From Rhodosalinus halophilus (GTDB lineage: Bacteria > Pseudomonadota > Alphaproteobacteria > Rhodobacterales > Rhodobacteraceae): a stretch of 64,000 bases of DNA. Where the stretch lies: the NCBI RefSeq assembly GCF_003298775.1, contig NZ_QNTQ01000008.1:1-64000 (forward strand), in the 5' to 3' direction. Each line of letters opens with the position of its first letter. Position 1 is the stretch's first letter. The notes under the pieces are model-generated. The model saw nothing but the letters and a program-made list of their open reading frames with translations. It did no database searches and was not told where the DNA came from. The translations under genes and the position numbers were made by a program. Shown here one piece after another: positions 8,950 to 19,604 of the stretch.

Positions 8950-9395
8950 CGCCACATCCCGCCATTCCTCAGCCAGCAAAAAGGCACTAAGCTGGACGAC
9001 GATCGAAACATGGGACACAGGTGTGGACAAAGGCGAACATCTCCGCGGCAACTGATTGCCACTTCATATACTTTTCCGCTTGACGATAACCCCGCCGGAG
9101 GCCCGCCCGGACGGGGCGCGACGCTCCGGCCGGGCGGTCGGCTCCGACCATCAGCACGCGCGTCCGCGCGGAGCTCGCCGAATCGATCGCCGTCGTCGTG
9201 GGCGGCCCGGACAGCAATGCTCTCCCTGGACCGCAGCGCCGGGCGAGGATCGGCGTGACCTCGGCCGCAATGGGCCGGAGTGAGGGATCCGGGCATCGGC
9301 GCCGCCGTCAAGTCCCGCCGCCTGCATGCTGACCCGTTCCGCCCCCCGCGCGTCATGCCTATAGTCCGGCGCGCAACGGCAGGATCACGCGCAGA
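8950..9395. other. Gene-free stretch between the IS cluster and the chromosome backbone
   Basis: About 445 bases between the IS5 remnant and the next gene show no reading frame with family-like residues on either strand. Base composition changes here from mixed to uniformly GC-rich, which marks the edge of the accessory region. No tRNA, att-like duplication or strong hairpin was found. Confidence 0.5.
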
Positions 9396-10400
9396 ATGGC
9401 AGACGACGGCGCCGCGGGACAGGATTTCGACATCGTCGTGGTCGGACAGGCCGGGCGGCTGGGCTACGAGGCGGCGCTCTTCGCGGCCTCGCTGCGCCGG
9501 CAGAGCCCCGGCTTCTCCGGCCGGCTGATCGTCGCCGAGCCGCAGCCCGGCCCGCTCTGGCCCCGCGATCCGCGTATCCGCTGCAAGGAGACGCGCGCGC
9601 TTCTCGCCGATCTGGGCGCGGAGATCCTGCCCTTCGAGAGCCGCCACTTCGGCCACGCCTATCCCTACGGCAACAAGATCGAGGCGCTCGCCGCGCTGCC
9701 CGAAGGGCGGCCTTTCGTCTTCTTCGACAGCGATACGCTGGTGCTCGACGAGCTGACGAAGGTGCCTTTCGACTTCGACCGGCCCTCCGCCTCGCGCCGG
9801 GTCGCGGGAACCTGGCCGGTGATCGAGCTCTACGGGCCGGGCTACACGGCGATCTGGAAGTCGCTCTACGACAAGTTCGGGCTCGACTTCGAAAGCTCCC
9901 TCGACACGACGCAGCCTGACGAATACTGGCGGTGTTATCTCTATTTCAACGCGGGGTTCTTCTATTACCGCTGCCCGCAGGTCTTCGGACGGCGGTTTCT
10001 CGACTACGCGCGCGCGATCCGCGACGACCCGCCGGCCGAACTCGTCTGCCAGAGCCTCGACCCCTGGCTCGACCAGGTCGCGCTGCCGCTGGTGATCCAT
10101 TCGCTGGGCGGCGGACGCGACGCGCTCGAGCCCGGCTGGCTCGACGGTCGCACGACCTGCCACTATCGGGTGCTGCCGCTGCTCTATGCGCGCGAGTCCG
10201 ACCGCGTGGTCGAGGTGCTGGAAGCCGTGGCCGCGCCGAACCGGATCAAGAAGGTGCTCAAGCTCTACGACCCCTTCCGCAAGATGATCTATCACGAAAG
10301 GGGCGCGAAGGTCCGCGCGATGTTCGACCGCGAGAACCTGCCGCGCCGCGAGCAGGCGCTGCGCAATCAGATCAAGAAGGCCGGGTTCTGGATGCGATAG
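9396..10400 (+). CDS. Putative GT-A-type glycosyltransferase or related protein
   Basis: The 334-residue protein begins MADDGAAGQDFDIVVVGQAG, has no signal peptide and is predicted cytoplasmic. A Rossmann-like start is followed by EALAALPEGRPFVFFDSDT at about 95-114. FFDSDT is the kind of DxD motif that holds the metal and sugar nucleotide in GT-A glycosyltransferases. Later residues include YFNAGFFYYRCP, typical of acceptor-side segments in family 8-like enzymes. The C-terminus is basic (IKKVLKLYDPFRKMIYH). No partner genes for a glycan pathway are adjacent, and it converges with the Fe-S carrier gene at 10431. The fold call is inference from the DxD motif and layout, and the substrate is unknown. 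Confidence 0.55.
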   Translation: MADDGAAGQDFDIVVVGQAGRLGYEAALFAASLRRQSPGFSGRLIVAEPQPGPLWPRDPRIRCKETRALLADLGAEILPFESRHFGHAYPYGNKIEALAALPEGRPFVFFDSDTLVLDELTKVPFDFDRPSASRRVAGTWPVIELYGPGYTAIWKSLYDKFGLDFESSLDTTQPDEYWRCYLYFNAGFFYYRCPQVFGRRFLDYARAIRDDPPAELVCQSLDPWLDQVALPLVIHSLGGGRDALEPGWLDGRTTCHYRVLPLLYARESDRVVEVLEAVAAPNRIKKVLKLYDPFRKMIYHERGAKVRAMFDRENLPRREQALRNQIKKAGFWMR

Positions 10401-10430
10401 ACGGTGCCGGGCGCACCGGGCGCGCGTGGC

Positions 10431-10817
10431 TCAGCCGCGGGCCTGCTCCTGTTCGGCCTGAAGCTCGTCCACGTCCTTGAACTTGATCGACTCGCCGCAG
10501 CCGCAGGCGTCCGCCACGTTGGGATTGTTGAACTGGAACCCGGATTCGAGCAGCGAGGTCTGATAGTCGATCTCGGTGCCGAAGAGGAACATCTGCGCCA
10601 TGGGCGCGATCATCACGCGCGCGCCGTCCTGCTCGACCACCTCGTCGTTGGGGTCGGGCGCGTCCACGAACTCCATCGTGTATTCCATGCCCGCGCAGCC
10701 GCCCTTCTTGACGCCGACGCGCAGGCCGTGGCGGCCCTCGCGGTCCATGAGCTTGGTGATCTGTGCGACCGCCGCCGGAGTGAGCGTGACGGCCTGCTTG
10801 CCGGGGATGCCGAACAT
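10431..10817 (-). CDS. sufA: A-type Fe-S cluster carrier (SufA/IscA/HesB family)
   Basis: The 128-residue protein has the family's three conserved cysteines, one in KKGGCAGMEY and two in DACGCGES, which together hold an Fe-S cluster for delivery to apoproteins in the cytoplasm. The start at 10817 is supported by AAAGGAGG four bases upstream. It follows the sufT-like gene on the same strand with a 72-base gap, an arrangement common at the end of Rhodobacterales suf operons. The rest of such an operon is not in this neighbourhood. The C-terminal tail beyond the CGCG motif (about 18 residues, acidic and Gln-rich) is longer than in E. coli SufA. Whether it corresponds to SufA, IscA or ErpA cannot be settled from one sequence. 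Confidence 0.85.
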   Translation of the reverse strand: MFGIPGKQAVTLTPAAVAQITKLMDREGRHGLRVGVKKGGCAGMEYTMEFVDAPDPNDEVVEQDGARVMIAPMAQMFLFGTEIDYQTSLLESGFQFNNPNVADACGCGESIKFKDVDELQAEQEQARG

Positions 10818-10889
10818 CTGGCCTCCTTTGCCTTTGGCCCGAAGATAGGCTTCGGGGCCCGTCGGCTCAATGGCCGAGACGATCCGCCC

Positions 10890-11252
10890 TCACATGAAGC
10901 CGAGTTCGAGCCGCGCTTCGTCGCTCATCATGTCCATGCCCCAGGGGGGGTCGAAGACGAGATCGACGTCCACCTGCTTGACGCCCGGCAGCGGCTCGAT
11001 CGCGTCGGCGACCCAGCCCGGCATCTCGCCGGCGACGGGGCAGCCGGGCGCGGTCAGCGTCATGATGACATGCACCGCGTTCTCCTCGTCGATCTCGACG
11101 GTGTAGATCAGGCCCAGATCGAAGATGTTCACCGGGATTTCCGGATCGTAGACGCCGCGCAGCGACTCCACGATCTGGTCGTAGAGCGGATGCTCCGTGC
11201 TGGACGGCTTGATCAGCGGCGTGCCCTCGAGCGGCTGGCTTGCGTCGTTCAT
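10890..11252 (-). CDS. sufT: SufT-like Fe-S assembly protein (DUF59/MIP18 family)
   Basis: From ATG 11252 (GGCGAGGAGCC just upstream) the 120-residue product has the DUF59 core: LRGVYDPEIPVNIFDLGLIY, then TLTAPGCPVAGEMPGW with the conserved cysteine, and VDVDLVFDPPWGMDMMSDEA. DUF59 proteins assist maturation of Fe-S proteins in the cytoplasm. The gene lies directly upstream of the A-type carrier, and both are probably co-transcribed. Length and motifs are normal for the family. Confidence 0.88.
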   Translation of the reverse strand: MNDASQPLEGTPLIKPSSTEHPLYDQIVESLRGVYDPEIPVNIFDLGLIYTVEIDEENAVHVIMTLTAPGCPVAGEMPGWVADAIEPLPGVKQVDVDLVFDPPWGMDMMSDEARLELGFM

Positions 11253-11427
11253 GGCTCCTCGCCCGATGTTTCCGACCGAAGATATAGGGAAAGCGCGGCG
11301 CAGCGTAAAGGGACCGCGGGCATCGCGGGCGTGCATTGCCGCGCAATCACGGCGATCCCGACGCGGTTGCCGGACGCCGGCGGAGCGATATCTTGGGGCG
11401 TGTCGGCGACAAAGACGGCAGCGAGCG

Positions 11428-11862
11428 ATGCACCGCATTGCCGATCCCCTGCGCGCGGCGCTCAGCCGCCTTTCCCCGCCGGCCCGGCGCCGGGCGGGCG
11501 GCAACGCCACGCGCAGCACGCTTCTCGGCCCGTCGGGGCGCAATCCGCTCGCCGAGTACGACGATCTGCCGCCGCCGCTGCGCGCCTGGCTCGCCCAGGC
11601 CGCCATGCCCTGGTCGCCACGCTCGGCGCTGAAGATCTGGCAGCGGGTGCTGCGCCGCTCGGGCGGCGACGTGCGCCGCGCCCAGCAGGAGATGACGCGG
11701 ATCGAGGCCGCGCGGCTGGCCGAGGACGTTCTGCGCGTCTGGGGGCCGGCGCACCCCTATCTCAGCGCGCCGGAGACGCGCACTGGCACCCGGTCGTGTC
11801 GAAGTTCGACGGCGCCAGCCATCGCCCGATCACGGCGCGCCGGGCCGGCCGGTCGGCGCTGA
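11428..11862 (+). CDS. DUF6525-like small protein
   Basis: The 144-residue protein starts at ATG 11428. It has a basic N-terminus (RRRAGGNATRSTLLGP), then YDDLPPPLRAWLAQAAMPWS, PRSALKIWQRVLRR and a C-terminal helix ending LRVWGPAHP. The sequence YDxLPxxLRxWLxxAxxPWSPRS is what I remember of the DUF6525 family of Rhodobacterales, whose function is unknown. The last 35 residues are low-complexity Arg/Ala/Ser and look unlike the rest, so the original stop may have been lost. It stands alone between divergent and convergent neighbours. Confidence 0.55.
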   Translation: MHRIADPLRAALSRLSPPARRRAGGNATRSTLLGPSGRNPLAEYDDLPPPLRAWLAQAAMPWSPRSALKIWQRVLRRSGGDVRRAQQEMTRIEAARLAEDVLRVWGPAHPYLSAPETRTGTRSCRSSTAPAIARSRRAGPAGRR

Positions 11863-11956
11863 GCATGGCGAAGCAGGCGGTGTCGCGTGCGGAGCGGCAG
11901 CCAACTGCCGCGGATCCCGCAGGGACGACACCCGCCATCGCTTCAGCTCACGGGTG

Positions 11957-13366
11957 TCAATCCACCGCGCGCCCGCCGGCGGCGCGCCGCTTGCGGGCGG
12001 GGCCGGGGCGCACCCGCCGCTCGATCTCGTCGTAAAGCAGCCCTGCCACGTTCTTGCCGCTCGCCGTCTCGATCCCCTCGAGCCCCGGCGAGGAGTTGAC
12101 CTCGAGCACCTTCGGGCCCGTCTCTGAGCGCAGCAGATCCACGCCCGCGAGATTGAGGTTGAAGGCCCGCGCCGCCTTGATCGCCGTCTCGCGCTCGGTC
12201 CGGGTGATGCGCACGCGCTGCGCCGAGCCGCCCCGGTGCAGGTTGGAGCGGAAGTCGCCCTCGGCGCCGGTGCGTTTCATCGAGGCGACGACCTTGTTGC
12301 CCACCACGAGGCAGCGGATGTCCTCGCCGGCGGCCTCCTTGACGAAATCCTGCACCAGGAAGTTGGCCTTGAGCCCGCGGAAGGCGTCGATCACCGACTG
12401 CGCGGCCTTCTTCGTCTCGGCCAGCACCACGCCCTTTCCTTGCGTCGATTCCAGCAGCTTGACGATCAGCGGCGCGGTGCCCACGAGCTTGATGAGACTG
12501 TCGGTGTCCTTGGGGCTCGAGGCGAAGGCGGTGTTGGGCATCCCGATGCGGTGCCGCGCCATGAGCTGGTGGGCGTAGAGCTTGTCGCGGCTGGCCGCGA
12601 TCCCCTCGGAGCCGTTGATGCAGAAGGTGCCGATCGTCTCGAACTGGCGCACCACGGCGGTGCCGTAGGGCGTGATCGAGGCGCCGATGCGCGGGATCAC
12701 CGCGTCGTAGCGGGGCAGGCGCTTGCCGTCGTAGTGCACCTCGGGCGAGAGCGCGTTGATCGCCATGTAGCAGCGCGTCGTGTCGATCACCTCGACCGTG
12801 TGGCCGCGCGCGTCGCCCTCCTCGCGCAGGCGGCGGGTGGAGTAGTTGTCCTCGCGCGAGAGCACGGCGATGCGCAGCGCGCGGTTGGGCGCGACCTGGC
12901 GGACATGGGTGCTGTGATAGACGTCGTAGCTGAGCTCAGGCTGACAGAAGCGGTCCGTGGCCACGATGGTGATATGATCCTTCAGCGCTTCGCGTCCCAG
13001 CAGCATGCGGCTCTGCATGGTCAGGCGGTTGGTGAGGGTGAGTTCGATCCGCCAGCTGTGGTCGGCCACGCGCAGGGTCGAGGCGATGACGTAGCGGCTT
13101 TCGCTCTCGCCGTTCGACGAGGTGACCGTCCGTCGGTCGAGGATCACCGCCGAACAGGGGATGATCACGTCCTCGCGGCCGGGGATGGGGTGCACGGTGA
13201 ACCGCACGCGCGGCTTGGACGCCGGCCCGAAGGTCTCGATGTCCCAGGCGTGCAGCGCCGAGGTGCGCGCGCCGGTGTCCACCTTGGCGCGCAGCGCGGG
13301 CAGCCCGAGATCGGGCAGCGATACCCATTCCTCCCACCCGAAGCGGATCAGATTGTCGTCGGCCAT
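11957..13366 (-). CDS. rimK: RimK-type ATP-grasp ligase fused to retropepsin-like zinc protease domain
   Basis: The 469-residue protein starts at ATG 13366, five bases after AAGGAGG. Residues 1-150 form an RimB-type ATP-dependent zinc protease domain with the aspartyl-protease-like motif [10 protein letters not shown] at 29-38. From about 170 on there is an RimK/ATP-grasp ligase: [65 protein letters not shown] and [13 protein letters not shown]. RimK adds glutamates to the C-terminus of ribosomal protein S6 or to other carboxylates. Fusion with the protease domain occurs in several alphaproteobacteria and suggests that both act on one target. The exact substrate is open. Confidence 0.85.
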   Translation of the reverse strand: MADDNLIRFGWEEWVSLPDLGLPALRAKVDTGARTSALHAWDIETFGPASKPRVRFTVHPIPGREDVIIPCSAVILDRRTVTSSNGESESRYVIASTLRVADHSWRIELTLTNRLTMQSRMLLGREALKDHITIVATDRFCQPELSYDVYHSTHVRQVAPNRALRIAVLSREDNYSTRRLREEGDARGHTVEVIDTTRCYMAINALSPEVHYDGKRLPRYDAVIPRIGASITPYGTAVVRQFETIGTFCINGSEGIAASRDKLYAHQLMARHRIGMPNTAFASSPKDTDSLIKLVGTAPLIVKLLESTQGKGVVLAETKKAAQSVIDAFRGLKANFLVQDFVKEAAGEDIRCLVVGNKVVASMKRTGAEGDFRSNLHRGGSAQRVRITRTERETAIKAARAFNLNLAGVDLLRSETGPKVLEVNSSPGLEGIETASGKNVAGLLYDEIERRVRPGPARKRRAAGGRAVD

Positions 13367-13395
13367 GGGCCCTCCTTTCGCTCACGCGAGCCTAA

Positions 13396-15912
<2,517 letters not shown>

Positions 15913-15988
15913 GTCCCGTTTGCGACGGATCAATGCAGGGCTCCGCGCAATCTGCGAGGCTGGCGCGTGACACAGCAGCGGAGTCGCC

Positions 15989-16930
15989 ATGCCGACAGAC
16001 ATCGATGCCGCCGTCGCCGAGGCGGTCCTTGCGCCCTCCAGCCACAACACGCAGCCCTGGCTCTTCGAGCGCGCGGACGGGCGGGTGCGGCTCTACGCCG
16101 ACCGCACGCGGGCCTTGCCGGTCAACGACCCGGAGGACCGCGAGCTCACGATCAGCTGCGGGGCGGCGCTCTTCACGCTCCGCGTCGCTGCGGCGGGGCA
16201 GGGCAGCGGGACACGGGTGACGCTTCTGCCCGATGGCGAAGCCCCCGATCTGTTGGCCGAGGTCGTCTTCGAGGGCGCGCCGGAGGCCGGGCTTGCCACG
16301 CTGGCGCCGGCGATCGGTGCGCGCCACACGCATCGCGGCGAATTCGAGGAGGCACCGGTGGGCGCGGCGACGGTCGCGGCGCTGGCCGACGCCGCCGCGG
16401 CCGAGGGCGCGGCGCTCGAGCAGGTGGCGGACTATTCCAGGCGCGCCGCGCTGGCCGATCTGGTCTCCGAGGGCGACGCGGCGCAATGGGCCGACGCGCG
16501 CTGGCGGCGCGAACTCGCGATGTGGATGCATCCGCGCCGCGCCGGCGACGGGCTGTCGATGCCGGGCGCGGCGGTGCCGATGGCGCGCTTCGCCGTGCGT
16601 CATTTCGACATGGGCGCCCGGATCGGCGCGCAGGACGCCGAATTGGCCCGCGCCGCGCCGGTCGTCGCGGTGCTGGGCACGCCGGGCGAGGGGGAGCGTG
16701 ACTGGCTCGTGGCGGGCATGGCGCTGGCGCGGGTGCTGCTCGTCGCGGCCGAGGCCGGGATCCAGGCGGGGTATCTGAACCAGCCGCTGCAGGTCGCGGC
16801 GCTGCGCATGAAGCTCAAGATGCTGGCCGAGGGGGCGGGCATGCCGCAGGTCGTGCTGCGGCTGGGGCATCCGAAGGGCGAGCCCTCCGCCGCGCCGCGT
16901 CGCGCGGTCTCGGAGGTTCTGATTCCCTGA
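15989..16930 (+). CDS. Acg-type flavin (nitroreductase-fold) oxidoreductase
   Basis: The 313-residue protein begins with the Acg family opening AVLAPSSHNTQPWLF, followed by LYADRTRALPVNDPEDREL and ISCGAALFTLRVA, then HTHRGEFEEAP. The C-terminal FMN-binding part is VVLRLGHPKGEPS after LNQPLQVAALRMKLK. Acg proteins have two tandem nitroreductase-like halves, and the M. tuberculosis member sequesters FMN without clear catalysis. It stands alone, 76 bases after tgt. The role here is unknown, and a flavin-binding or redox function is the family-level expectation. Confidence 0.75.
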   Translation: MPTDIDAAVAEAVLAPSSHNTQPWLFERADGRVRLYADRTRALPVNDPEDRELTISCGAALFTLRVAAAGQGSGTRVTLLPDGEAPDLLAEVVFEGAPEAGLATLAPAIGARHTHRGEFEEAPVGAATVAALADAAAAEGAALEQVADYSRRAALADLVSEGDAAQWADARWRRELAMWMHPRRAGDGLSMPGAAVPMARFAVRHFDMGARIGAQDAELARAAPVVAVLGTPGEGERDWLVAGMALARVLLVAAEAGIQAGYLNQPLQVAALRMKLKMLAEGAGMPQVVLRLGHPKGEPSAAPRRAVSEVLIP

Positions 16931-16956
16931 GCCCGCCCGCGCGCCCTCGCGGCCGG

Positions 16957-17628
16957 CTAGGGCGGATCGAACCCGAAGTCGTGGCAGGTCGCGCAGAAAT
17001 CCTCGGATCGGCGGTGCTGCAGGTGACACAGGCTGCACTCCGCGTAGGGCGTCCCATGCGGCGAATCGTGCGGGTTGACGGGCGCCACGTCGGCCGTGAG
17101 ACGGGCGAGCGTCTCGAGCGATCCGTGGCAGGTCTCGCAAACCGCCGTGTCCGGCTCCTTGGGCGGGTCCGCCTCGCCGTGGCAGGCGGCGCAGGAGACG
17201 CCCGCGAGGTAATGCGTATGGTCGAGATGGATCAGCCCCGACAGGTCCGAGGCCTGCGTTCCGTCGTGGCACGCCCGGCAGCCGTCCATCCCCATGGCGT
17301 CGGTCGCGACGTGATCGGGGGGCAGGACGGCGTCGCCTTCGTGGCATCCCCTGCAGTCCGCCGTCACGGCCTCTGACGCCTCCGGCGTCGCGGCGTTCGC
17401 GACCTGCAGCAGATCCGCCTGCGCGCCTGCCCAAGCGCCGATCGCGAAATCGCGCCCCGGCTGCGGCACAGCGCTCTGCCGAACCCAGGCCGGTTGACCC
17501 GCGCGCGCGGGACAGGCGGTGCCGCCGGAGATCGTCGGGCCATCCCCGGCCGAGGCTGGCGCGGCGGCGCCGAGGCAGAGCATCAGCCCAACAACGGCGA
17601 TCCGGCTGCCTCGGCCCGGCCCGGCCAC
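16957..17628 (-). CDS. Periplasmic hexaheme c-type cytochrome, partner of flavin subunit
   Basis: I choose the GTG at 17628, four bases after the stop of the upstream flavoprotein gene and nine bases after GGAG. Translation then gives a signal peptide (RIAVVGLMLCLGAAAPASA). The mature part carries six CxxCH heme sites: CRGCH, CRACH, CAACH, CETCH, CSLCH and CATCH. Additional histidines (LIHLDHTHYL, NPHDSPHG) are likely axial ligands. Tetraheme cytochrome c3-like domains feed electrons to flavocytochrome c reductases, so the pair at 16957-19177 should form a split flavocytochrome. Six hemes are more than the four of Shewanella fumarate reductase. An inner-membrane electron donor is not encoded nearby. 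Confidence 0.85.
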   Translation of the reverse strand: MAGPGRGSRIAVVGLMLCLGAAAPASAGDGPTISGGTACPARAGQPAWVRQSAVPQPGRDFAIGAWAGAQADLLQVANAATPEASEAVTADCRGCHEGDAVLPPDHVATDAMGMDGCRACHDGTQASDLSGLIHLDHTHYLAGVSCAACHGEADPPKEPDTAVCETCHGSLETLARLTADVAPVNPHDSPHGTPYAECSLCHLQHRRSEDFCATCHDFGFDPP

Positions 17629-17632
17629 CGGC

Positions 17633-19177
17633 TCAGCTCCAGGGCTCCATGGCGGCGGCGTTGCGTCCCGCGATGCGCCCGAAGATGAGGCAGTCGGCAT
17701 AGGCGCAGGATCCCAGACGCGACGCGCCGTGCACGCCGCCCGTCACCTCGCCGGCCGCGAAGAGCCCCGGGATCGGCTCCCCGGTCGACACGTCGAGCGC
17801 GTGCGCCTCGGTGTCGATGGCCACGCCGCCCATGGTGTGATGGATCTTGGGCGCGAGGCGGACGGCGTAGAAGGGCGGCTCGTCGATTGGGGCGATATCC
17901 TGCGGCAGATAACGCCCCCAGGCCTCGTCCTCGCCCGCGGCGACGGCGGCGTTGAAGCGCTCCACCGTCTCCTTCAGGCGCTCGGCGGGGATATCGTGCG
18001 CCGCTGCCATCTCGTCGAGGCTGTCGTATTCCATCAGAACGCCCGTCTCCTTCATGCGCTGGCGTCGCTCCCCGGCGTTCCCGCCCATGCCCTTGCGCCA
18101 GCCCGCGGCGTCCACGAAGGCGATGGCACGGTTGCCGGTGCGGATAATCGCGTCGGCCCGCGTCTTGCGGTCGGCCAGCTCGTTGACGAAGCGCTCGCCC
18201 GTCTCGGTGGCGACCCAGAGGCCGTAGGAGGCCGTCGCGCCCTGCACGAAGGTCGGCGCCATGCCGAAGCCGCGCTCGTCCGGGCTGGTCCAGGGGCCGA
18301 GCTGGATCCAGGACGGCTGGATCAGCACGCAGCCGATATTCAGCGCCTCGCGCAAGGCCTCGCTGGTCGCGCCGGGGTGATTGGTGGTATCGAGTTCGCC
18401 CCCCAGCCGCGGATCCTGCAGCGCGCGGAAGGCCGGATCGCCGCCGAAGCCGCCTGTGGCCAGAACCACCCCGCGCGCGGCGCGGATCGCGCGCGGCGTG
18501 CCGCTGTCCAGATCGGGGTGCGAGAAGCCTTCGTGCACCTCGACGCCCTTCACCCGCCCGTCGCCGTCGCGGACGAGACGCTTGAGCAGCGTGCGCGTGC
18601 GCGGCTCGATGCCCATCTCCTCGAGCCTGGCGAGCTGCGGCACGACGAGGCCCGCGCCGCTGCCGGCGGCTAGCGCATAGGACCGCGGCACGGCGTGGCC
18701 GCCCAGGTGCGACAGGCCGTCGTATTCCGCGCCCAGTTCCTCGATCGACCACATCACAGTCTCGAGCGCCTTCTCGGCGACGAGTCGCGCGAGGGCGCGG
18801 TGGTTGAGATCGAGCCCGGCCGCGAGCATGTCGTCGTAAAGGGCGTCCGCGCTATCCTCGATCCCCCGCTCGGCCTGCATGGGCGACCCCGGTGCGGCGA
18901 TGACACCGCCCGAGATGATCGAGTTGCCCCCCGGCACGCGCATCTTCTCCAGCAGCGCCACGGAGGCTCCGGCCTTCGCGGCCTCGTGCGCGGCGGCGAG
19001 GCCCGCGAAACCCGTGCCGATCACGACCACGTCGACGTCCTCGTCCCAGGTTTCGGGAATGGCGCGGCTTGCGGCCGCCGCCGCCCCCGCGAAAGGTGCC
19101 GCCGCTGCGACGGCGAGGCCGGATGACATCACCGCACGTCGCGTCAGCCCATGCGTTGCCTGATTGCGTTCGGACAT
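17633..19177 (-). CDS. Flavocytochrome c flavin subunit, Tat-exported FAD reductase
   Basis: The 514-residue protein starts at ATG 19177 after GGGGAG. Residues 10-35 are a Tat signal (LTRRAVMSSGLAVAAAAPFA). The FAD site is VVVIGTGFAGLAAAHEAAKA with LLEKMRVPGGNS. Further on come VVLATGGFGG, the substrate region HHTMGGVAIDTEAHALDV and FAAGEVTGGVHGASRLG, where the histidine and arginine correspond to catalytic residues of the fumarate reductase family. The C-terminal DCLIFGRIAGRNAA closes the FAD domain. The hexaheme gene follows directly, so electrons should arrive through it in the periplasm. The substrate could be fumarate, urocanate or another alpha,beta-unsaturated acid, and the sequence does not decide. 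Confidence 0.85.
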   Translation of the reverse strand: MSERNQATHGLTRRAVMSSGLAVAAAAPFAGAAAAASRAIPETWDEDVDVVVIGTGFAGLAAAHEAAKAGASVALLEKMRVPGGNSIISGGVIAAPGSPMQAERGIEDSADALYDDMLAAGLDLNHRALARLVAEKALETVMWSIEELGAEYDGLSHLGGHAVPRSYALAAGSGAGLVVPQLARLEEMGIEPRTRTLLKRLVRDGDGRVKGVEVHEGFSHPDLDSGTPRAIRAARGVVLATGGFGGDPAFRALQDPRLGGELDTTNHPGATSEALREALNIGCVLIQPSWIQLGPWTSPDERGFGMAPTFVQGATASYGLWVATETGERFVNELADRKTRADAIIRTGNRAIAFVDAAGWRKGMGGNAGERRQRMKETGVLMEYDSLDEMAAAHDIPAERLKETVERFNAAVAAGEDEAWGRYLPQDIAPIDEPPFYAVRLAPKIHHTMGGVAIDTEAHALDVSTGEPIPGLFAAGEVTGGVHGASRLGSCAYADCLIFGRIAGRNAAAMEPWS

Positions 19178-19604
19178 GACACTCCCCTGGATCTGCAAGG
19201 CGCGCGACCGCGCCGCCACCTTCGAGCTTGCCGAATCGCCGGCCTGCGCGCGTTGACGGTGGACAAGAGCCGGCCCGAGAGGCGCTGTCTTCGACGGATC
19301 GCGCCTCGGCGACGGGGCCGCGATCGGTGGCACGCGCGGCCGGCGTTCCTGGTTGCCAGGCCGCTGGACAACGGGGCAAGACACCACAATACTGCAGCCT
19401 GTGATTGCAACGACCTTTCATCGAGTTCCGTCATGCACGTCCTGATCCGCAATCGCCGGCGGGGCCGCGCGCTGATCGGAATCGGCCTGGTCTCCTCGTC
19501 GCTTCCGCTATTGCGGACCGGCACGGCCTTTCCCTTTGACAGCGGGCATTGCGCACTGAATGCAACGCGGTGCGCTGCGCCGCGGGGAGTTCTGTAGTTC
19601 GCGC
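19178..19604. other. Gene-free stretch upstream of the flavoprotein gene
   Basis: No convincing coding frame is seen on either strand. The stretch must hold the promoter of the flavocytochrome pair. The sequence TTGACA at about 19538 on the plus strand could serve as a -35 box for the following pseudogene, but no good -10 follows. Confidence 0.4.

Noticed and set aside
7861-8968. Terminal inverted repeats of the IS5 copy
   Set aside because: CTGAAGAC near the left end and CTGAAAAACC near the right end are in the wrong relative orientation to be a matched inverted pair.
19537-19570. TTGACA-based promoter for the helicase scar
   Set aside because: The base 17 positions downstream begins AATGCA, a poor -10, and GC-rich alphaproteobacterial promoters are hard to call by eye.
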